Shown: positions 1 to 9,170, numbered from the stretch's first letter. The stretch is 64,000 nt of DNA from an uncultured Bacilli bacterium (GCA_934201705.1 CAKPXF010000003.1:62001-126000); one strand, 5' to 3'. Made by a program: numbers and translations. Notes: generated by a model from the sequence alone, not told the origin.

Positions 1-272
1 AATGCAGTTATTGCACCATTTTCATCAATAAAAATTGGCATACATAAAATTACACCATCAAATTCTCCTTCATGTTCTTTTAGCCAATCATGATAAAGTC
101 TTCCTTCATCACGTGTTTCAACTGCCCCATATCTAGTTTTATTTTCATCCATTACAATGTAATTATAACCAGCATCAGTTACGGCCTTTATCATATCACG
201 TCTAGCATCAAGTATTAATTCAGAAGGCATAAAGCCTCTATTACCAAAAAATAAAGCAAATGTATTTCTCAT
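1..272 (-). CDS. L-fucose/L-arabinose isomerase-like protein, N-terminal part only
   Basis: An open frame runs off the left edge; about 90 codons are visible, beginning MRNTFALFFGNRG. An AAGGAAGGAA ribosome site (281-290) lies 8 bases before the ATG at 272, which fixes the start. The segments FFGNRGFMPSELI and DGVILCMPIF, and the general pattern, match my memory of the N-terminal domain of the fucose/arabinose isomerase-like family, which interconverts aldoses and ketoses in the cytoplasm. The catalytic metal-binding half is outside the window, so substrate and activity cannot be judged. The gene lies directly downstream of the AraC-type regulator, in the same direction, but a terminator separates them. 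A sugar-catabolic role is therefore an inference. Confidence 0.7.
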   Translation of the reverse strand, partial: MRNTFALFFGNRGFMPSELILDARRDMIKAVTDAGYNYIVMDENKTRYGAVETRDEGRLYHDWLKEHEGEFDGVILCMPIFIDENGAITA

Positions 273-321
273 ATTAAATATTCCTTCCTTTTATTAATAT
301 TGTATTAAGAAATATGTTAAT

Positions 322-366
322 AAAATAGAAAAAAAAGTTCGGATTTACTTTAAATTTGTCCGAACT
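322..366 (-). terminator. Rho-independent terminator of the AraC-family gene
   Basis: Perfect 8-bp arms AGTTCGGA (336-343) and TCCGAACT (359-366) enclose a 15-base loop. On the minus strand the hairpin is followed by a run of eight T. The upstream arm lies inside the last codons of the regulator gene, so the stop codon is within the hairpin. Confidence 0.8.
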
Positions 367-1187
367 CTTTTTCTATATTGTACAGCGCTTTGCTTGACCT
401 CCTCTTTAAAGACCTTACAAAAATAATTATAGTCATTAAAACCAACAAGAGAAGAAATTTCATTTAATGATTTATTAGTATTTACCAGTAATTCCTTGGC
501 CTTTTCAATTCTTTTTTCCTTTAAGTATCTAGCAATTCCCTTACCTATATATTTATCCATTGTAGTATAAAATGTTGTTTTACTCATATTAAAATATCTT
601 GTAAAATCATAGACATTTAAGGAAGCATTATCAATATTTTTACTAATAAAATCATTTAGTTCATTAATAAATTTTTCTTGCTTTATAGATATAAATTTTT
701 CACTTATTGTATATTTAGCTAAAGCAATTAATATTGTTGAAACACTAATAAGCTTTTCGTCATCAACATAAGCTATTTCATCAACCATTTCCTTAGTTAT
801 GTTATTAATTATAAAATTATGATTTTTAATTTTAATATATCTTTCTTCTTTATTTTTTATATTAGTCACTTGACCAAACATAATAAAGCCTATTATTGTA
901 TCATCAATTTTTAAATTAATCATTGATTCAATTAAATTAGCATGGCACGTATACGTATATAGCTCGTTTGTTTTTAAACAATGCTCAAAAGCTTTTTTAT
1001 TTGACATCATACATTTTTTATAGCCATTTTTATCATTTTGAATTAAAGAGCAAAACTTACAATTATTTAAAGGATAGGAAATTACCTCATTATAATTAAT
1101 ATCAAAAATAGCTATTTTAATGTTTGTTAATTGATAAAAGCTTTTTAGCAATCTATTTAATTTATTAAAGTTAAAATTTAGATTCAT
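345..1187 (-). CDS. PocR-domain AraC-family transcriptional regulator
   Basis: This 280-residue cytoplasmic DNA-binding protein has two parts. Residues about 8-160 look like a PocR ligand-binding domain: a PAS-like sensor with a cysteine cluster (C43, C46, C59, C70, C81), a pattern often linked to sensing small metabolites or a bound metal. Residues about 170-275 are a double helix-turn-helix of the AraC type, with the usual second-helix signature NEISSLVGFNDYNYFCKVFK. It is upstream of, and co-directional with, a sugar-isomerase-like gene, so control of carbohydrate use is plausible. The ligand is unknown. A TATAAT-like box occurs about 30 bases before the ATG, but no convincing -35 was found. 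The domain call is firm; the pathway is inference. Confidence 0.85.
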   Translation of the reverse strand: MNLNFNFNKLNRLLKSFYQLTNIKIAIFDINYNEVISYPLNNCKFCSLIQNDKNGYKKCMMSNKKAFEHCLKTNELYTYTCHANLIESMINLKIDDTIIGFIMFGQVTNIKNKEERYIKIKNHNFIINNITKEMVDEIAYVDDEKLISVSTILIALAKYTISEKFISIKQEKFINELNDFISKNIDNASLNVYDFTRYFNMSKTTFYTTMDKYIGKGIARYLKEKRIEKAKELLVNTNKSLNEISSLVGFNDYNYFCKVFKEEVKQSAVQYRKRVRTNLK

Positions 1188-1259
1188 ATACTACCTCATA
1201 GGCATCACATTATATTATGACTGCAAATACATTTTTATTGTAGCATATTTATATTTTTT

Positions 1260-2447
1260 TTACATTAATAATTCATTAAAGTAATCAATAAATAAATCTT
1301 TAAATTCAATTAAATCAACATTATCTTTTACTACTAAATCAAACATAGCACTTTCTTGATTTGGCATTTTTATAATAAGTTTACCAACAATTTCATTAGC
1401 TTTAAGTGGGGCTTTAATATCATTTAGTTTCACTTCTTTTATTAATAAATCTCTTGAGAATTCTTCTAAAGTTATTAAATTAATATCCTTATTTGTAATA
1501 ATATCATATGAATCATTTTTAGCTTTATCAATTTTAATTTTACAAATTACATCATCTTTATTATATAATTTATATGATTTAACCTTACTAAATCCATAGT
1601 CAAGTAATTTTTTAGTTCCTTCATTTCTAGTTTTTGATGTTTTGCAATTCATAATAACACTTACAAGTCTTATATTGTTACGAACAGCAGTTGATGTTAA
1701 ACAAAAGCCAGCTTTACTTGTAAATCCGGTTTTTAAGCCATCCATTCCTTCGTAGAACTTAACCATTTTATTAGTATTAACAAGCCAAAATGGTTTTTTA
1801 GTATTTTCCCTAATATAGCCGTCATACAATGATGTATATTTTAAAACTAAATCTTTATATTTTAATAATTCTAAAGCGATTTTAGCCATATCTACGGCAC
1901 AGGTATAATGATTATCATCATCAAATCCTGTTACATTTACAAAATTAGTATTCATCAATTCTAAAGTTTTTGCTTTTTCATTCATCATATTTACAAAATT
2001 AGCATTAGTAGTTCCAACTAATTCACTTAAAGCATACATGGCATCGTTTGCACTAGCAATGCATACACATTTTAATAATTCATCAACTGATATTCTTTCA
2101 AGTGGCTCTAAAAACACTTGACTTCCACCCATTTTGGCAGCGTCAAATGAAATTGAAACCATATCATCAAGTTTAATGTCATTTTTATCAATTGCTTCAC
2201 AAACTAATAATAATCCCATCATTTTTGTCATACTTGCTGGATGAAGCTTTCTTATTTCATCTTTAGCATAAATTACTTTTTTACTACTTTCTTCGATTAA
2301 ATAAGCTGAAGTACAATCAATGTCTAAATCAATTTTAGAGGCATTAGCAATTTCACTTTCTTTTTTATTATTAATTCCAAAATGTGAAAATAATCCAACA
2401 GCCAATAAAAATATTGCTATAATTCCATATATTATTCTTTTTTTCAT
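1260..2447 (-). CDS. dacF: D-alanyl-D-alanine carboxypeptidase (DacF/PBP5 type)
   Basis: This 395-residue serine-type enzyme trims the terminal D-Ala of peptidoglycan stem peptides outside the membrane. The first 23 residues form a signal peptide or membrane anchor (KKR followed by a hydrophobic stretch). All three penicillin-binding motifs are present in order: SMTK (72-75, nucleophile S72), SAN (132-134) and KTG (239-241). A C-terminal domain of about 120 residues follows, as in PBP5-like proteins. Length is normal. An AGAGGGAT ribosome site precedes the ATG. The gene follows the small gene at 2523 but a terminator lies between them, so it probably has its own promoter. Its presence shows that the cell makes peptidoglycan. 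dacA would be an equally fair name. Confidence 0.9.
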   Translation of the reverse strand: MKKRIIYGIIAIFLLAVGLFSHFGINNKKESEIANASKIDLDIDCTSAYLIEESSKKVIYAKDEIRKLHPASMTKMMGLLLVCEAIDKNDIKLDDMVSISFDAAKMGGSQVFLEPLERISVDELLKCVCIASANDAMYALSELVGTTNANFVNMMNEKAKTLELMNTNFVNVTGFDDDNHYTCAVDMAKIALELLKYKDLVLKYTSLYDGYIRENTKKPFWLVNTNKMVKFYEGMDGLKTGFTSKAGFCLTSTAVRNNIRLVSVIMNCKTSKTRNEGTKKLLDYGFSKVKSYKLYNKDDVICKIKIDKAKNDSYDIITNKDINLITLEEFSRDLLIKEVKLNDIKAPLKANEIVGKLIIKMPNQESAMFDLVVKDNVDLIEFKDLFIDYFNELLM

Positions 2448-2493
2448 ATCTATCCCTCTTTAAAATATATGTGAATTATAAAAATTTTAGTAA

Positions 2494-2519
2494 TAAAAAA
2501 TGCTAACAAATGCTAGCAT
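2494..2519 (-). terminator. Rho-independent terminator after the acyltransferase/phosphorylase run
   Basis: Arms ATGCTA (2500-2505) and TAGCAT (2514-2519) with an 8-base loop are followed on the minus strand by TTTTTTATTA. It lies 3 bases past the stop of the gene at 2523 and before dacF. Confidence 0.7.
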
Positions 2520-2522
2520 AAT

Positions 2523-2891
2523 TTATTTTATATATTTTTTAATGACTTTTTTAACATCTTTAGGAATAAAAAATGATAACTCTCCATCTTTATTATATAA
2601 AAAGCCCATAAATGATTGAATATCACTAGGATAAATTGAAACATTTGTGGTATTTTCATCAGCTAAAATAGTTTTAAAATAAATAACAGTAAATGGATCA
2701 TCAGAGCTTAAAGATAATAAGTTATCAATTGAGCCTAAAACTTCTTCAACTAATTCGTTAACATCATCTAAGCAGTTATCCTCTAAATATTGCTTTAAAA
2801 AGTCTTTATTTAAGGAATTTAAGCAATCCTTTAATAATAGTGATGTAGGCTTTTTAATTAAATAATCATAAATATTAATTTGTTCATCCAT
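2523..2891 (-). CDS. Conserved-looking small protein of unknown function
   Basis: I do not recognise a family. The protein is acidic and mostly helical in its first 70 residues (LVEEVLGSIDNLLSLSSDD), and ends with a lysine-rich tail. There are no membrane segments, signal peptide or cysteine clusters. Two starts are possible: ATG at 2891, one base after the phosphorylase stop (122 residues), or ATG at 2912, inside the phosphorylase gene (129 residues). Neither has a good ribosome site, so translation is probably coupled to the gene upstream; I chose 2891 for that reason. It is the last gene of the thyA-folA-plsC-pdp run and is followed by a terminator, so it is probably co-transcribed with nucleotide metabolism genes. 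Confidence 0.6.
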   Translation of the reverse strand: MDEQINIYDYLIKKPTSLLLKDCLNSLNKDFLKQYLEDNCLDDVNELVEEVLGSIDNLLSLSSDDPFTVIYFKTILADENTTNVSIYPSDIQSFMGFLYNKDGELSFFIPKDVKKVIKKYIK

Positions 2892-2892
2892 A

Positions 2893-4149
2893 TTAGTTAA
2901 TAGTAAATGCATTTAAAATAGCATCATTAATTTCTTGTGAAAAATATTTATCAGTATAACAAGTTGCTAATACGTCACCAACATTAACAACATCATTATT
3001 CTTTTTCTTTAAGACAATACCAGCTGACATATCAATAACATCATCCTTAGTCATTCTTCCACCACCTAATAGCATACTACAATGTCCAATATTTAAGGCT
3101 TTAACATTCTTTATAGTTCCTTTTTTGTTAGAAATTATATCAAATGAGTATTTAGGTTGTTTAAATAATGAATAATCATCAACAATTCCGACATTTCCTC
3201 CTTGAGCCTTAACAAATTCTTTAAATTTATCTAAAGCTTTTCCAGAATATAAAATACCTTTTGCATATTCATGGGCTTGTTCATATTTTCTAAATTTTTT
3301 AGCTTCAAGTAAAAATTCAGCACAAATATGTAAGCATAAATCTGTTAAATCCTTTGGACCATGTCCTTTTAATGTTTCAATGCATTCAATTACTTCTAAA
3401 GAATTACCAATGGCATATCCTAAAGGCTCATTCATATCTGAAATAACAGCTCTTACCTTTCTTCCAAGTTTTTTCCCAACATATATCATAAGATTAGCAA
3501 GCTTAGTAGCATCCTTTTTATTTTTCATAAAGGCACCATCACCATATTTAACATCAAGTTCAATAATACTAGCACCACTTGCAAGTTTTTTTGAAATAAT
3601 TGATGAAGCAATTAAAGGCATTGAATCAACAGTTCCAGTAACATCTCTTAAAGCATATAATTTTTTATCAGCTGGAACCATGTTTTTGCTTTGACCAATA
3701 ACTGCAATACCTATTTTTTTTACTTGATTTAAAAATTTTTGTTGTGATAATTGTGTTTTAAAATTAGGAATTGATTCAAGCTTATCTATAGTTCCTCCAG
3801 TATGTCCAAGTCCACGTCCTGACATTTTAGCAATATTTAAGCCACAAGCTGCAACAAGTGGAGCTAAAACAATAGTTGTTTTATCACCAACACCTCCTGT
3901 TGAATGCTTATCAACGCAAACTCCAGGAATTGATGATAAATCATTAACCACACCCGAATTAAGCATTGCCCTTGTTAAATCAACTGTTTCACGATTACTC
4001 ATATTACTAAGCTTAATAGCCATTAATAAAGCTGATATTTGATAATCTGGAATTTCATTTTTAGTATAACCATTAACAAAAAATTCAATTTCTTCCTTGC
4101 TTAAAGGCTTTTTTTTAGCTTTTTTTTCAATAATATCTATTATATTCAT
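2893..4149 (-). CDS. pdp: Pyrimidine-nucleoside phosphorylase
   Basis: This cytoplasmic enzyme splits thymidine, deoxyuridine or uridine with phosphate to give the base and (deoxy)ribose-1-phosphate, a salvage step. The 418-residue length is normal. The family signature KHSTGGVGDKTT near residue 81 and MSGRGLGHTGGT near 110 form the phosphate and substrate pocket. The ATG is preceded by AAGGAG and overlaps the plsC stop by four bases (ATGA). It sits beside thyA and folA, so the run both makes and salvages thymidine compounds. Whether it is strictly thymidine-specific (deoA) or takes any pyrimidine nucleoside cannot be told by eye; the broader name is the usual one in Bacilli. Confidence 0.93.
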   Translation of the reverse strand: MNIIDIIEKKAKKKPLSKEEIEFFVNGYTKNEIPDYQISALLMAIKLSNMSNRETVDLTRAMLNSGVVNDLSSIPGVCVDKHSTGGVGDKTTIVLAPLVAACGLNIAKMSGRGLGHTGGTIDKLESIPNFKTQLSQQKFLNQVKKIGIAVIGQSKNMVPADKKLYALRDVTGTVDSMPLIASSIISKKLASGASIIELDVKYGDGAFMKNKKDATKLANLMIYVGKKLGRKVRAVISDMNEPLGYAIGNSLEVIECIETLKGHGPKDLTDLCLHICAEFLLEAKKFRKYEQAHEYAKGILYSGKALDKFKEFVKAQGGNVGIVDDYSLFKQPKYSFDIISNKKGTIKNVKALNIGHCSMLLGGGRMTKDDVIDMSAGIVLKKKNNDVVNVGDVLATCYTDKYFSQEINDAILNAFTIN

Positions 4150-4880
4150 AGTGCTTTCTCCTTTTTAAATTCTTCTAATTGCTTTGAAATCATATCATGT
4201 GAGGCATTACTAAATTCTTTTCTGTTTACTTTATAATATTCAAAACTTAATGGCTCAAATACTTTTATTTTTACAATAGCTTTAGGATAAGTAAATAAGT
4301 TAAATTTTAATGGTGCTGTAGAATTATAAATGCATAGTAATACTGTTTCAACTTCACCATAATGAATAATTGTTGGAAAGGCAGCTTTAAACTGATTAAC
4401 ACAGCCATTTTTACTTCTAGTACCTTCAGCAAAAATTACAACATCTAAATTCTTTTCTTTTGCTAATAGGCCTGCTTGCTTACAAACCCTTAATGATTGT
4501 CGTGGGTCCTTTCTATCAATAAACAATGAATCAACAGCTAAGATATGATTTCTTAGAATTGGAATTTTACTATTTTCCTTTTTGGAAATAAAAATCAATG
4601 GTTTTGTAGATAGTTCAATGTAAGCTAAGCAATCAAATAAGCTTAAATGATTTGAAACATACACTCTTCCTTTTTCATGAGGCGCAGTAATAATCTCTTT
4701 GTTGATTACATCTAGTTTACATCTAGTAAATTTATTAACCCACATTGCCGTTTTACGTAAAACATTGTATCTTTGTTGTAAAGAATACTTATTTTTATGT
4801 AAACGCATATGAAATAATACTATTTGACTATATATTATTCGAGGAACTGCAAATATAATAAGTAACAAATACTTTATCAA
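4146..4880 (-). CDS. plsC: 1-acyl-sn-glycerol-3-phosphate acyltransferase (PlsC family)
   Basis: This 244-residue enzyme probably adds the second acyl chain to lysophosphatidic acid at the inner membrane face. The acyltransferase motifs are clear: NHxxxxD at 77-83 (NHLSLFD, catalytic H78 and D83), a middle motif around LFIDRKD (119-125), and the EGTRS block beginning at E152. A hydrophobic first 25 residues probably anchor it. The start is a TTG at 4880 with a strong AGGAGG site eight bases upstream; no better ATG exists. It is two bases after folA and overlaps pdp, so it belongs to the same transcript. Exact acyl-donor preference is unknown. Confidence 0.88.
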   Translation of the reverse strand: MIKYLLLIIFAVPRIIYSQIVLFHMRLHKNKYSLQQRYNVLRKTAMWVNKFTRCKLDVINKEIITAPHEKGRVYVSNHLSLFDCLAYIELSTKPLIFISKKENSKIPILRNHILAVDSLFIDRKDPRQSLRVCKQAGLLAKEKNLDVVIFAEGTRSKNGCVNQFKAAFPTIIHYGEVETVLLCIYNSTAPLKFNLFTYPKAIVKIKVFEPLSFEYYKVNRKEFSNASHDMISKQLEEFKKEKAL

Positions 4881-4882
4881 TT

Positions 4883-5353
4883 TTATTTCCTCCTAATATA
4901 TGTTTTGATTACAAATTCTTCTTTATCTTCTATGCTTATTAAAGTAAAATCATCTTCAAAGATAGGAAAATAAGTATCACCTTGATATTCTTTTTTAACT
5001 TCTGATATTACCATTTTATCTACATAAGGTAGAGATAATTTATAAATTGTTGCCCCACCACAAACCACTAATTCTTCATCCTTATTTTGATATTCCTTTA
5101 ATGTTTTAATTAAGTCATGAGTAATAGTTACATCCTTATGCTCAAAATTAAAATTATTTAATGTGGCAATAATTGTTTTTCTATTTTCTAAAACCTTTCC
5201 TATTGAAATAAAGGTTTGTTCTCCCATAATTAGAGTTTTGTTTAAAGTATAATTTTTAAAATGAATGAAATCCTCTTTAATATGCCAAGGAATTTTGTTA
5301 TTTACTCCAATTACTCTATTTTTTTGGCAAAAGGCTACAATTAAGGAAATCAT
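4883..5353 (-). CDS. folA: Dihydrofolate reductase
   Basis: Reduces dihydrofolate to tetrahydrofolate with NADPH in the cytoplasm, recycling the dihydrofolate made by ThyA next door. The 156-residue length is standard. Visible family features are the N-terminal IVAFCQKNRVIG strand, the active-site loop PWHIKEDF with W23 and the acidic D28, the NADPH segment LIMGEQTFISIG, and VCGGATIYKLSLPYVD near residue 100 (the GGxxxY signature). The ATG overlaps the thyA stop in an ATGA, the common arrangement thyA-folA. Nothing is missing in the active site. Confidence 0.95.
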   Translation of the reverse strand: MISLIVAFCQKNRVIGVNNKIPWHIKEDFIHFKNYTLNKTLIMGEQTFISIGKVLENRKTIIATLNNFNFEHKDVTITHDLIKTLKEYQNKDEELVVCGGATIYKLSLPYVDKMVISEVKKEYQGDTYFPIFEDDFTLISIEDKEEFVIKTYIRRK

Positions 5354-6222
5354 ACAGCTATTTCTCCTTTAATTACTGGCCATGGATCATAATTAATTAA
5401 TTCAAAATCTTCGAATTTTAATTCAGTAATTGATTTAGCATTATCATTTTTAATTAGTAATTGAGGTAGTTTTCTGCATTCTCTTTCAAGCTGCATTTTT
5501 ACTTGTTCAACATGGTTAACATAAATATGAGCATCACCAAATGTATGCACAAAATCACCAAGTTTCAAATTACATACCTTTGCAAGCATCATCGTAAGAG
5601 CTGCATAAGATGCAATATTAAACGGAACTCCTAAGAATACATCTGCACTTCTTTGATAAAGTTGACATGATAATCTATCATCCTCATCAACATAAAATTG
5701 GACAAAGGCATGGCATGGCGGAAGAGCCATTTTATCAATTTGCGCAGGATTCCAAGCACAAATAATATGACGTCTTGAAAACTTGTTTGTCTTTAAATCA
5801 TGTTCTAATTCTTTAATTTGGTCAACACCAAAGAAGTCACGCCATTGATGTCCATAAACAGGCCCTAAATCGCCCCATTTTTTAGCGAATTCATCATCAT
5901 TTGCTACTTTCATGGCAAATTCTTTTATCGTTTCATTTTGATATTCATTACTCTTTTTATATTTTTCAAAAGGCCATTCATCCCAAATATGAACGTTTTG
6001 CTTTACAAGTGGTTGAATATTAGTAGAACCAGAAATAAACCATAATAGTTCAACTAATACACCCCTAAAAAAAACTTTTTTTGTTGTAAGTAAAGGAAAG
6101 CCTTCATTTAAATCATAGCGACATTGATAGCCAAATAAAGAAATTGTTCCAGTATTTGTTCTATCATGCTTAAATTTTCCCTTATTTAAAATGTCTTGGC
6201 ATAACTTTTTATATTGTTCCAT
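5350..6222 (-). CDS. thyA: Thymidylate synthase
   Basis: Converts dUMP to dTMP with methylene-tetrahydrofolate as carbon donor and reductant. The 290-residue protein has the nucleophile motif LPPCHAFVQF with C170, the phosphate-binding RRHII, and the folate/dUMP region FNIASYALTM-like (FNIASYAALTMM). The length is slightly above the 264 of many bacterial ThyA because of an insert of about 20 residues around 85-115, also present in Lactobacillus-type enzymes. A TAGGAG site precedes the ATG. It leads the run thyA-folA-plsC-pdp. A hairpin between it and acpS suggests a transcript boundary upstream. Confidence 0.96.
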   Translation of the reverse strand: MEQYKKLCQDILNKGKFKHDRTNTGTISLFGYQCRYDLNEGFPLLTTKKVFFRGVLVELLWFISGSTNIQPLVKQNVHIWDEWPFEKYKKSNEYQNETIKEFAMKVANDDEFAKKWGDLGPVYGHQWRDFFGVDQIKELEHDLKTNKFSRRHIICAWNPAQIDKMALPPCHAFVQFYVDEDDRLSCQLYQRSADVFLGVPFNIASYAALTMMLAKVCNLKLGDFVHTFGDAHIYVNHVEQVKMQLERECRKLPQLLIKNDNAKSITELKFEDFELINYDPWPVIKGEIAV

Positions 6223-6243
6223 AAAATTCTCCTATTTTAATAT

Positions 6244-6271
6244 GATAAAACATGCACCAATAGATGCATGT
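6244..6271 (-). terminator. Probable terminator after acpS
   Basis: Arms ACATGCA (6250-6256) and TGCATGT (6265-6271) with an 8-base loop are followed by TTTATC on the minus strand. The T-run is short, so it may leak into thyA. Confidence 0.5.
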
Positions 6272-6277
6272 ATTAAA

Positions 6278-6607
6278 TTATTCTATAACTACTACAGCAA
6301 CTGCTAAACCAGCATCATGCGATAATGTTAACCTAGCATTGGGAATTCCTTTAAACTTTGGCACTCCATTTTCGTCTTTATATATAGAAAAATCAGGTAA
6401 AGATATTCCATCATACTTATTTACACCAATAGCTTTTAAATACGCTTCTTTACTAGCAAGTCTTCCTGCCATAAATTCCATAGCTCTTTTCTTATCCGTT
6501 TTCATATAAGAATTAAACTCAACCATTTCTTTTTTTGAAAGAATGTTATTTGCAACCTTATTTGATAAGCTAGCAACACTTACAATATCAATTCCGATTC
6601 CCTTCAT
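6278..6607 (-). CDS. acpS: Holo-acyl-carrier-protein synthase
   Basis: Transfers 4'-phosphopantetheine from CoA to a serine of acyl carrier protein, switching it on for fatty-acid synthesis. The first block GIGIDIVSV holds the metal-binding Asp. The second block RLASKEAYLKAIG holds the catalytic Glu and Lys. The C-terminus LSHDAGLAVAVVV is the usual last strand. The frame could open with a GTG at 6616, but GGAGAG lies at the right distance (8 bases) only for the ATG at 6607, giving 109 residues, the usual size. It follows the M16 peptidase gene by five bases, so it is probably co-transcribed with ftsK-ymfF-ymfH. Confidence 0.93.
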   Translation of the reverse strand: MKGIGIDIVSVASLSNKVANNILSKKEMVEFNSYMKTDKKRAMEFMAGRLASKEAYLKAIGVNKYDGISLPDFSIYKDENGVPKFKGIPNARLTLSHDAGLAVAVVVIE

Positions 6608-6612
6608 ATAAT

Positions 6613-7890
6613 TCACTCTCCTTTTAAGACAACGACTGTCATAATTGCGTTACACATTTTTTTAAAAGCATAATTAATATCATTTAAATTAATTTGCTTT
6701 ACCTCATCAATTTCTAAAAAGAAATCATTACAAGATGTAAACATATCATAAACATAACTACTTGAAATACTGCTTTCAGTTTCATAAACCCTTAAAGTAT
6801 TTCCATAATGAATCTTTTTTAATTCATTTAAGTCAGTTTCTGTCATACTTAATTTATATGATAAATTAAACACCTCTTTAAGCTTTGTAAGGATGTTTTT
6901 ACAATTATCAGTTATATTATAAAATATTATGCAATCAAGGTCAATATTACTAATGACCGTGTAGTCAAATAAATTTGTTAAAATCTTATCTTTTAGCCAC
7001 TTTTCTGATAATTTTCCACTACTTGCAAATAAATAGTCTAATATAAAATAATAGCAAAAATAATCCTTATCTTTAATATGCTTATTCTTTTCAGGGATTA
7101 ATTTAAACAAGCATGCAAAGCGTGGAATAGATATTGTTGGTAAATAAAACTCTTTAAAATCCATCTTTACACCATTTGGTTCTTTTACACTTATTCCTTT
7201 TTTGTTGAAAATATTTCTATTTATAATTAAATTATCATTTAAAAATTTTTCAAGAGTATTAGGATTTATATTTCCACTAACAACTAAAGTTAAATTACTA
7301 GGGTCATAATATTTATCAAAAACTGCTTTAAGTGTTATTTCATCAATATCCCTTATATTTTTATTGCTTCCAATAATATCTTTATTTATTGGATGCTTAA
7401 AATAAGCCTGCTTTAAAATTTTACTATTTAGTATGGATTGTGGATCCTCCTCATACATTTTCTTTTCTTGCAAAATGATTTGCTTTTCATTTTCTATTTG
7501 CTTTGGGGTTGATGTAAATGCTGAAATCATTTTAAGGAAAATCTTTAAACACTCATAAAAATTTTCTTGAGTTTGAAAATAATATACTGTTTTTTCATAT
7601 GTTGTATAAGCATTACTATTAGCACCAAGATTAGATAATAAATCACTAGCATCTTGATTTTCTATACTAAACATTCTATGTTCTAAAAAATGGGCTGTTC
7701 CCCATGGAATCTTTTTATATTTACCATTTATTTTTATTTTATTTATGCAATCAAAATGGCCAAAATTACAAACAATATAACAAGACTTAAAAGCAAATTC
7801 TTTTTTATATAAAAGAACCACCTTCATTTTGTTTTTTAAAGTTATCGTATATGTTGTTTCTAATATTTCTTTATAAAATGTTTTCTTCAT
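6613..7890 (-). CDS. ymfH: M16-family metallopeptidase, catalytic type (YmfH-like)
   Basis: This 425-residue cytoplasmic protein of the insulinase/processing-peptidase family carries the inverted zinc motif HFLEH (H67, E70, H71). A distal acidic stretch, LQEKKMYEEDP, near residue 140 supplies the third ligand. It should therefore be an active protease. The substrate is not evident. In Bacilli the pair ymfF/ymfH commonly sits after ftsK/spoIIIE, as here. An AAGGAAA site precedes the ATG, which overlaps the preceding stop by four bases (ATGA), so the two subunits are probably made together and may form a heterodimer, as mitochondrial processing peptidase does. The heterodimer is an inference. 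Confidence 0.85.
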   Translation of the reverse strand: MKKTFYKEILETTYTITLKNKMKVVLLYKKEFAFKSCYIVCNFGHFDCINKIKINGKYKKIPWGTAHFLEHRMFSIENQDASDLLSNLGANSNAYTTYEKTVYYFQTQENFYECLKIFLKMISAFTSTPKQIENEKQIILQEKKMYEEDPQSILNSKILKQAYFKHPINKDIIGSNKNIRDIDEITLKAVFDKYYDPSNLTLVVSGNINPNTLEKFLNDNLIINRNIFNKKGISVKEPNGVKMDFKEFYLPTISIPRFACLFKLIPEKNKHIKDKDYFCYYFILDYLFASSGKLSEKWLKDKILTNLFDYTVISNIDLDCIIFYNITDNCKNILTKLKEVFNLSYKLSMTETDLNELKKIHYGNTLRVYETESSISSSYVYDMFTSCNDFFLEIDEVKQINLNDINYAFKKMCNAIMTVVVLKGE

Positions 7891-9170
7891 AGCATTTCCT
7901 TTGCAATTACACCATAAGTTAAGTAAGTTAATTCCTTACATACATTAATAATATCATCTTTACTAATTGATAAATATTTGTTACAAATTTCATCCAAAAC
8001 AAATTCTTTATGAATGTTATGATATATTTTTATCATATTTAGTGTTTCAAATAATGTATCATCCATTCCCTTCAAATCATTTATAATCATTTTTTTTGCC
8101 ATATTTATTTCATCAAGTGTTATATTACCAGCTTTTGCTAAGTTAATTTGATTTTTTACTTCATCAATTACCTTTAAGACATTATCATTTGAAACAGCCG
8201 TAGTTATTAAAAAATAACCATAATATGCTGAATATGATGATGAGATAGAATAGCAAAGGCCTTTTTCTTCTCTAATAACTTTATTAAATTTTGAACTTAA
8301 ATTTCCTGATAAAATTATTTTTAAAAGACGGAAAGCATAGTTTCTTTCATCATTAAATAAAATAGGAATTCGATAAAGTATTACAAGTTTAGCTTGCTTT
8401 ACATCTTTATTTATAATAATTGGCTCACATTCTTTATTTAAAATTAATGAAAAAACATCTAATTTATTATTTTTGACCTTTTTATGTAAATAATAATTTT
8501 TTATTATGGAAATTACATTTTTATATTTAACATCTCCAGAAACATAAATATCAAAAGGAGATTTAATTATATCTTTGTAATATTTATAAATATTTTTATT
8601 ATCAAAGCTTTCAATTACATTATAATCTCCTGTTTTAAATGCACAAAGTGCACTTTTTTTATCATTTGATAATTTCTTTTTTATTTCATTAATAATATAC
8701 GGAAAATCATATTCTTCGTTGCTTTTAGCATCAATTAGGCAATTTTCTTTACAAATGTCAAAAATTTCTTCATTAAAGGTTTTATCAATTATATAAGGAT
8801 CATAAACGATTTCATGTAAAAGTTTTATTGCTTCTTCAAATAAAAAATGATCATTAAAAAACTTAGGATTAATAATATTGGCATAAACATCAAAGGCTAA
8901 TAATTCGTTAACATAATTTATCTTTATTCCTATTACTCCACCATATAAGCTTTCTACCTTTTTGTTTAAAAGTTCAATACTTGGGTAATTAGAAGAACAA
9001 TTTCCTAAATACTTAGCCAAAATATTATTTGCAGAAATCTTTTCATAACTATATTTTTGCTTGTAAACTACACTAATTGTTATTGATTTAAATTTGTTAC
9101 ATTTGTTAATATATAAATTATTAATTTTTCCAAGTTTTACATGCTTAATTTTCTTCATATTCGTCATCAT
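7887..9170 (-). CDS. ymfF: M16-family peptidase homologue without zinc motif (YmfF-like)
   Basis: This 427-residue partner of the downstream YmfH-like peptidase shares the fold (VESLYGGVIGIKINYVNELL; EEKGLCYSISSSYSAYYGYF in the C-terminal half). I find no HxxEH in its first 120 residues, so it should be the non-catalytic subunit. The ATG at 9170 lies inside the end of ftsK; a second ATG at 9158 is possible, and neither has a clear ribosome site, so translation is coupled to ftsK. The GLCYS stretch matches the glycine-rich, substrate-holding region of the inactive subunit in related pairs; that role is inference. Confidence 0.8.
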   Translation of the reverse strand: MMTNMKKIKHVKLGKINNLYINKCNKFKSITISVVYKQKYSYEKISANNILAKYLGNCSSNYPSIELLNKKVESLYGGVIGIKINYVNELLAFDVYANIINPKFFNDHFLFEEAIKLLHEIVYDPYIIDKTFNEEIFDICKENCLIDAKSNEEYDFPYIINEIKKKLSNDKKSALCAFKTGDYNVIESFDNKNIYKYYKDIIKSPFDIYVSGDVKYKNVISIIKNYYLHKKVKNNKLDVFSLILNKECEPIIINKDVKQAKLVILYRIPILFNDERNYAFRLLKIILSGNLSSKFNKVIREEKGLCYSISSSYSAYYGYFLITTAVSNDNVLKVIDEVKNQINLAKAGNITLDEINMAKKMIINDLKGMDDTLFETLNMIKIYHNIHKEFVLDEICNKYLSISKDDIINVCKELTYLTYGVIAKEML

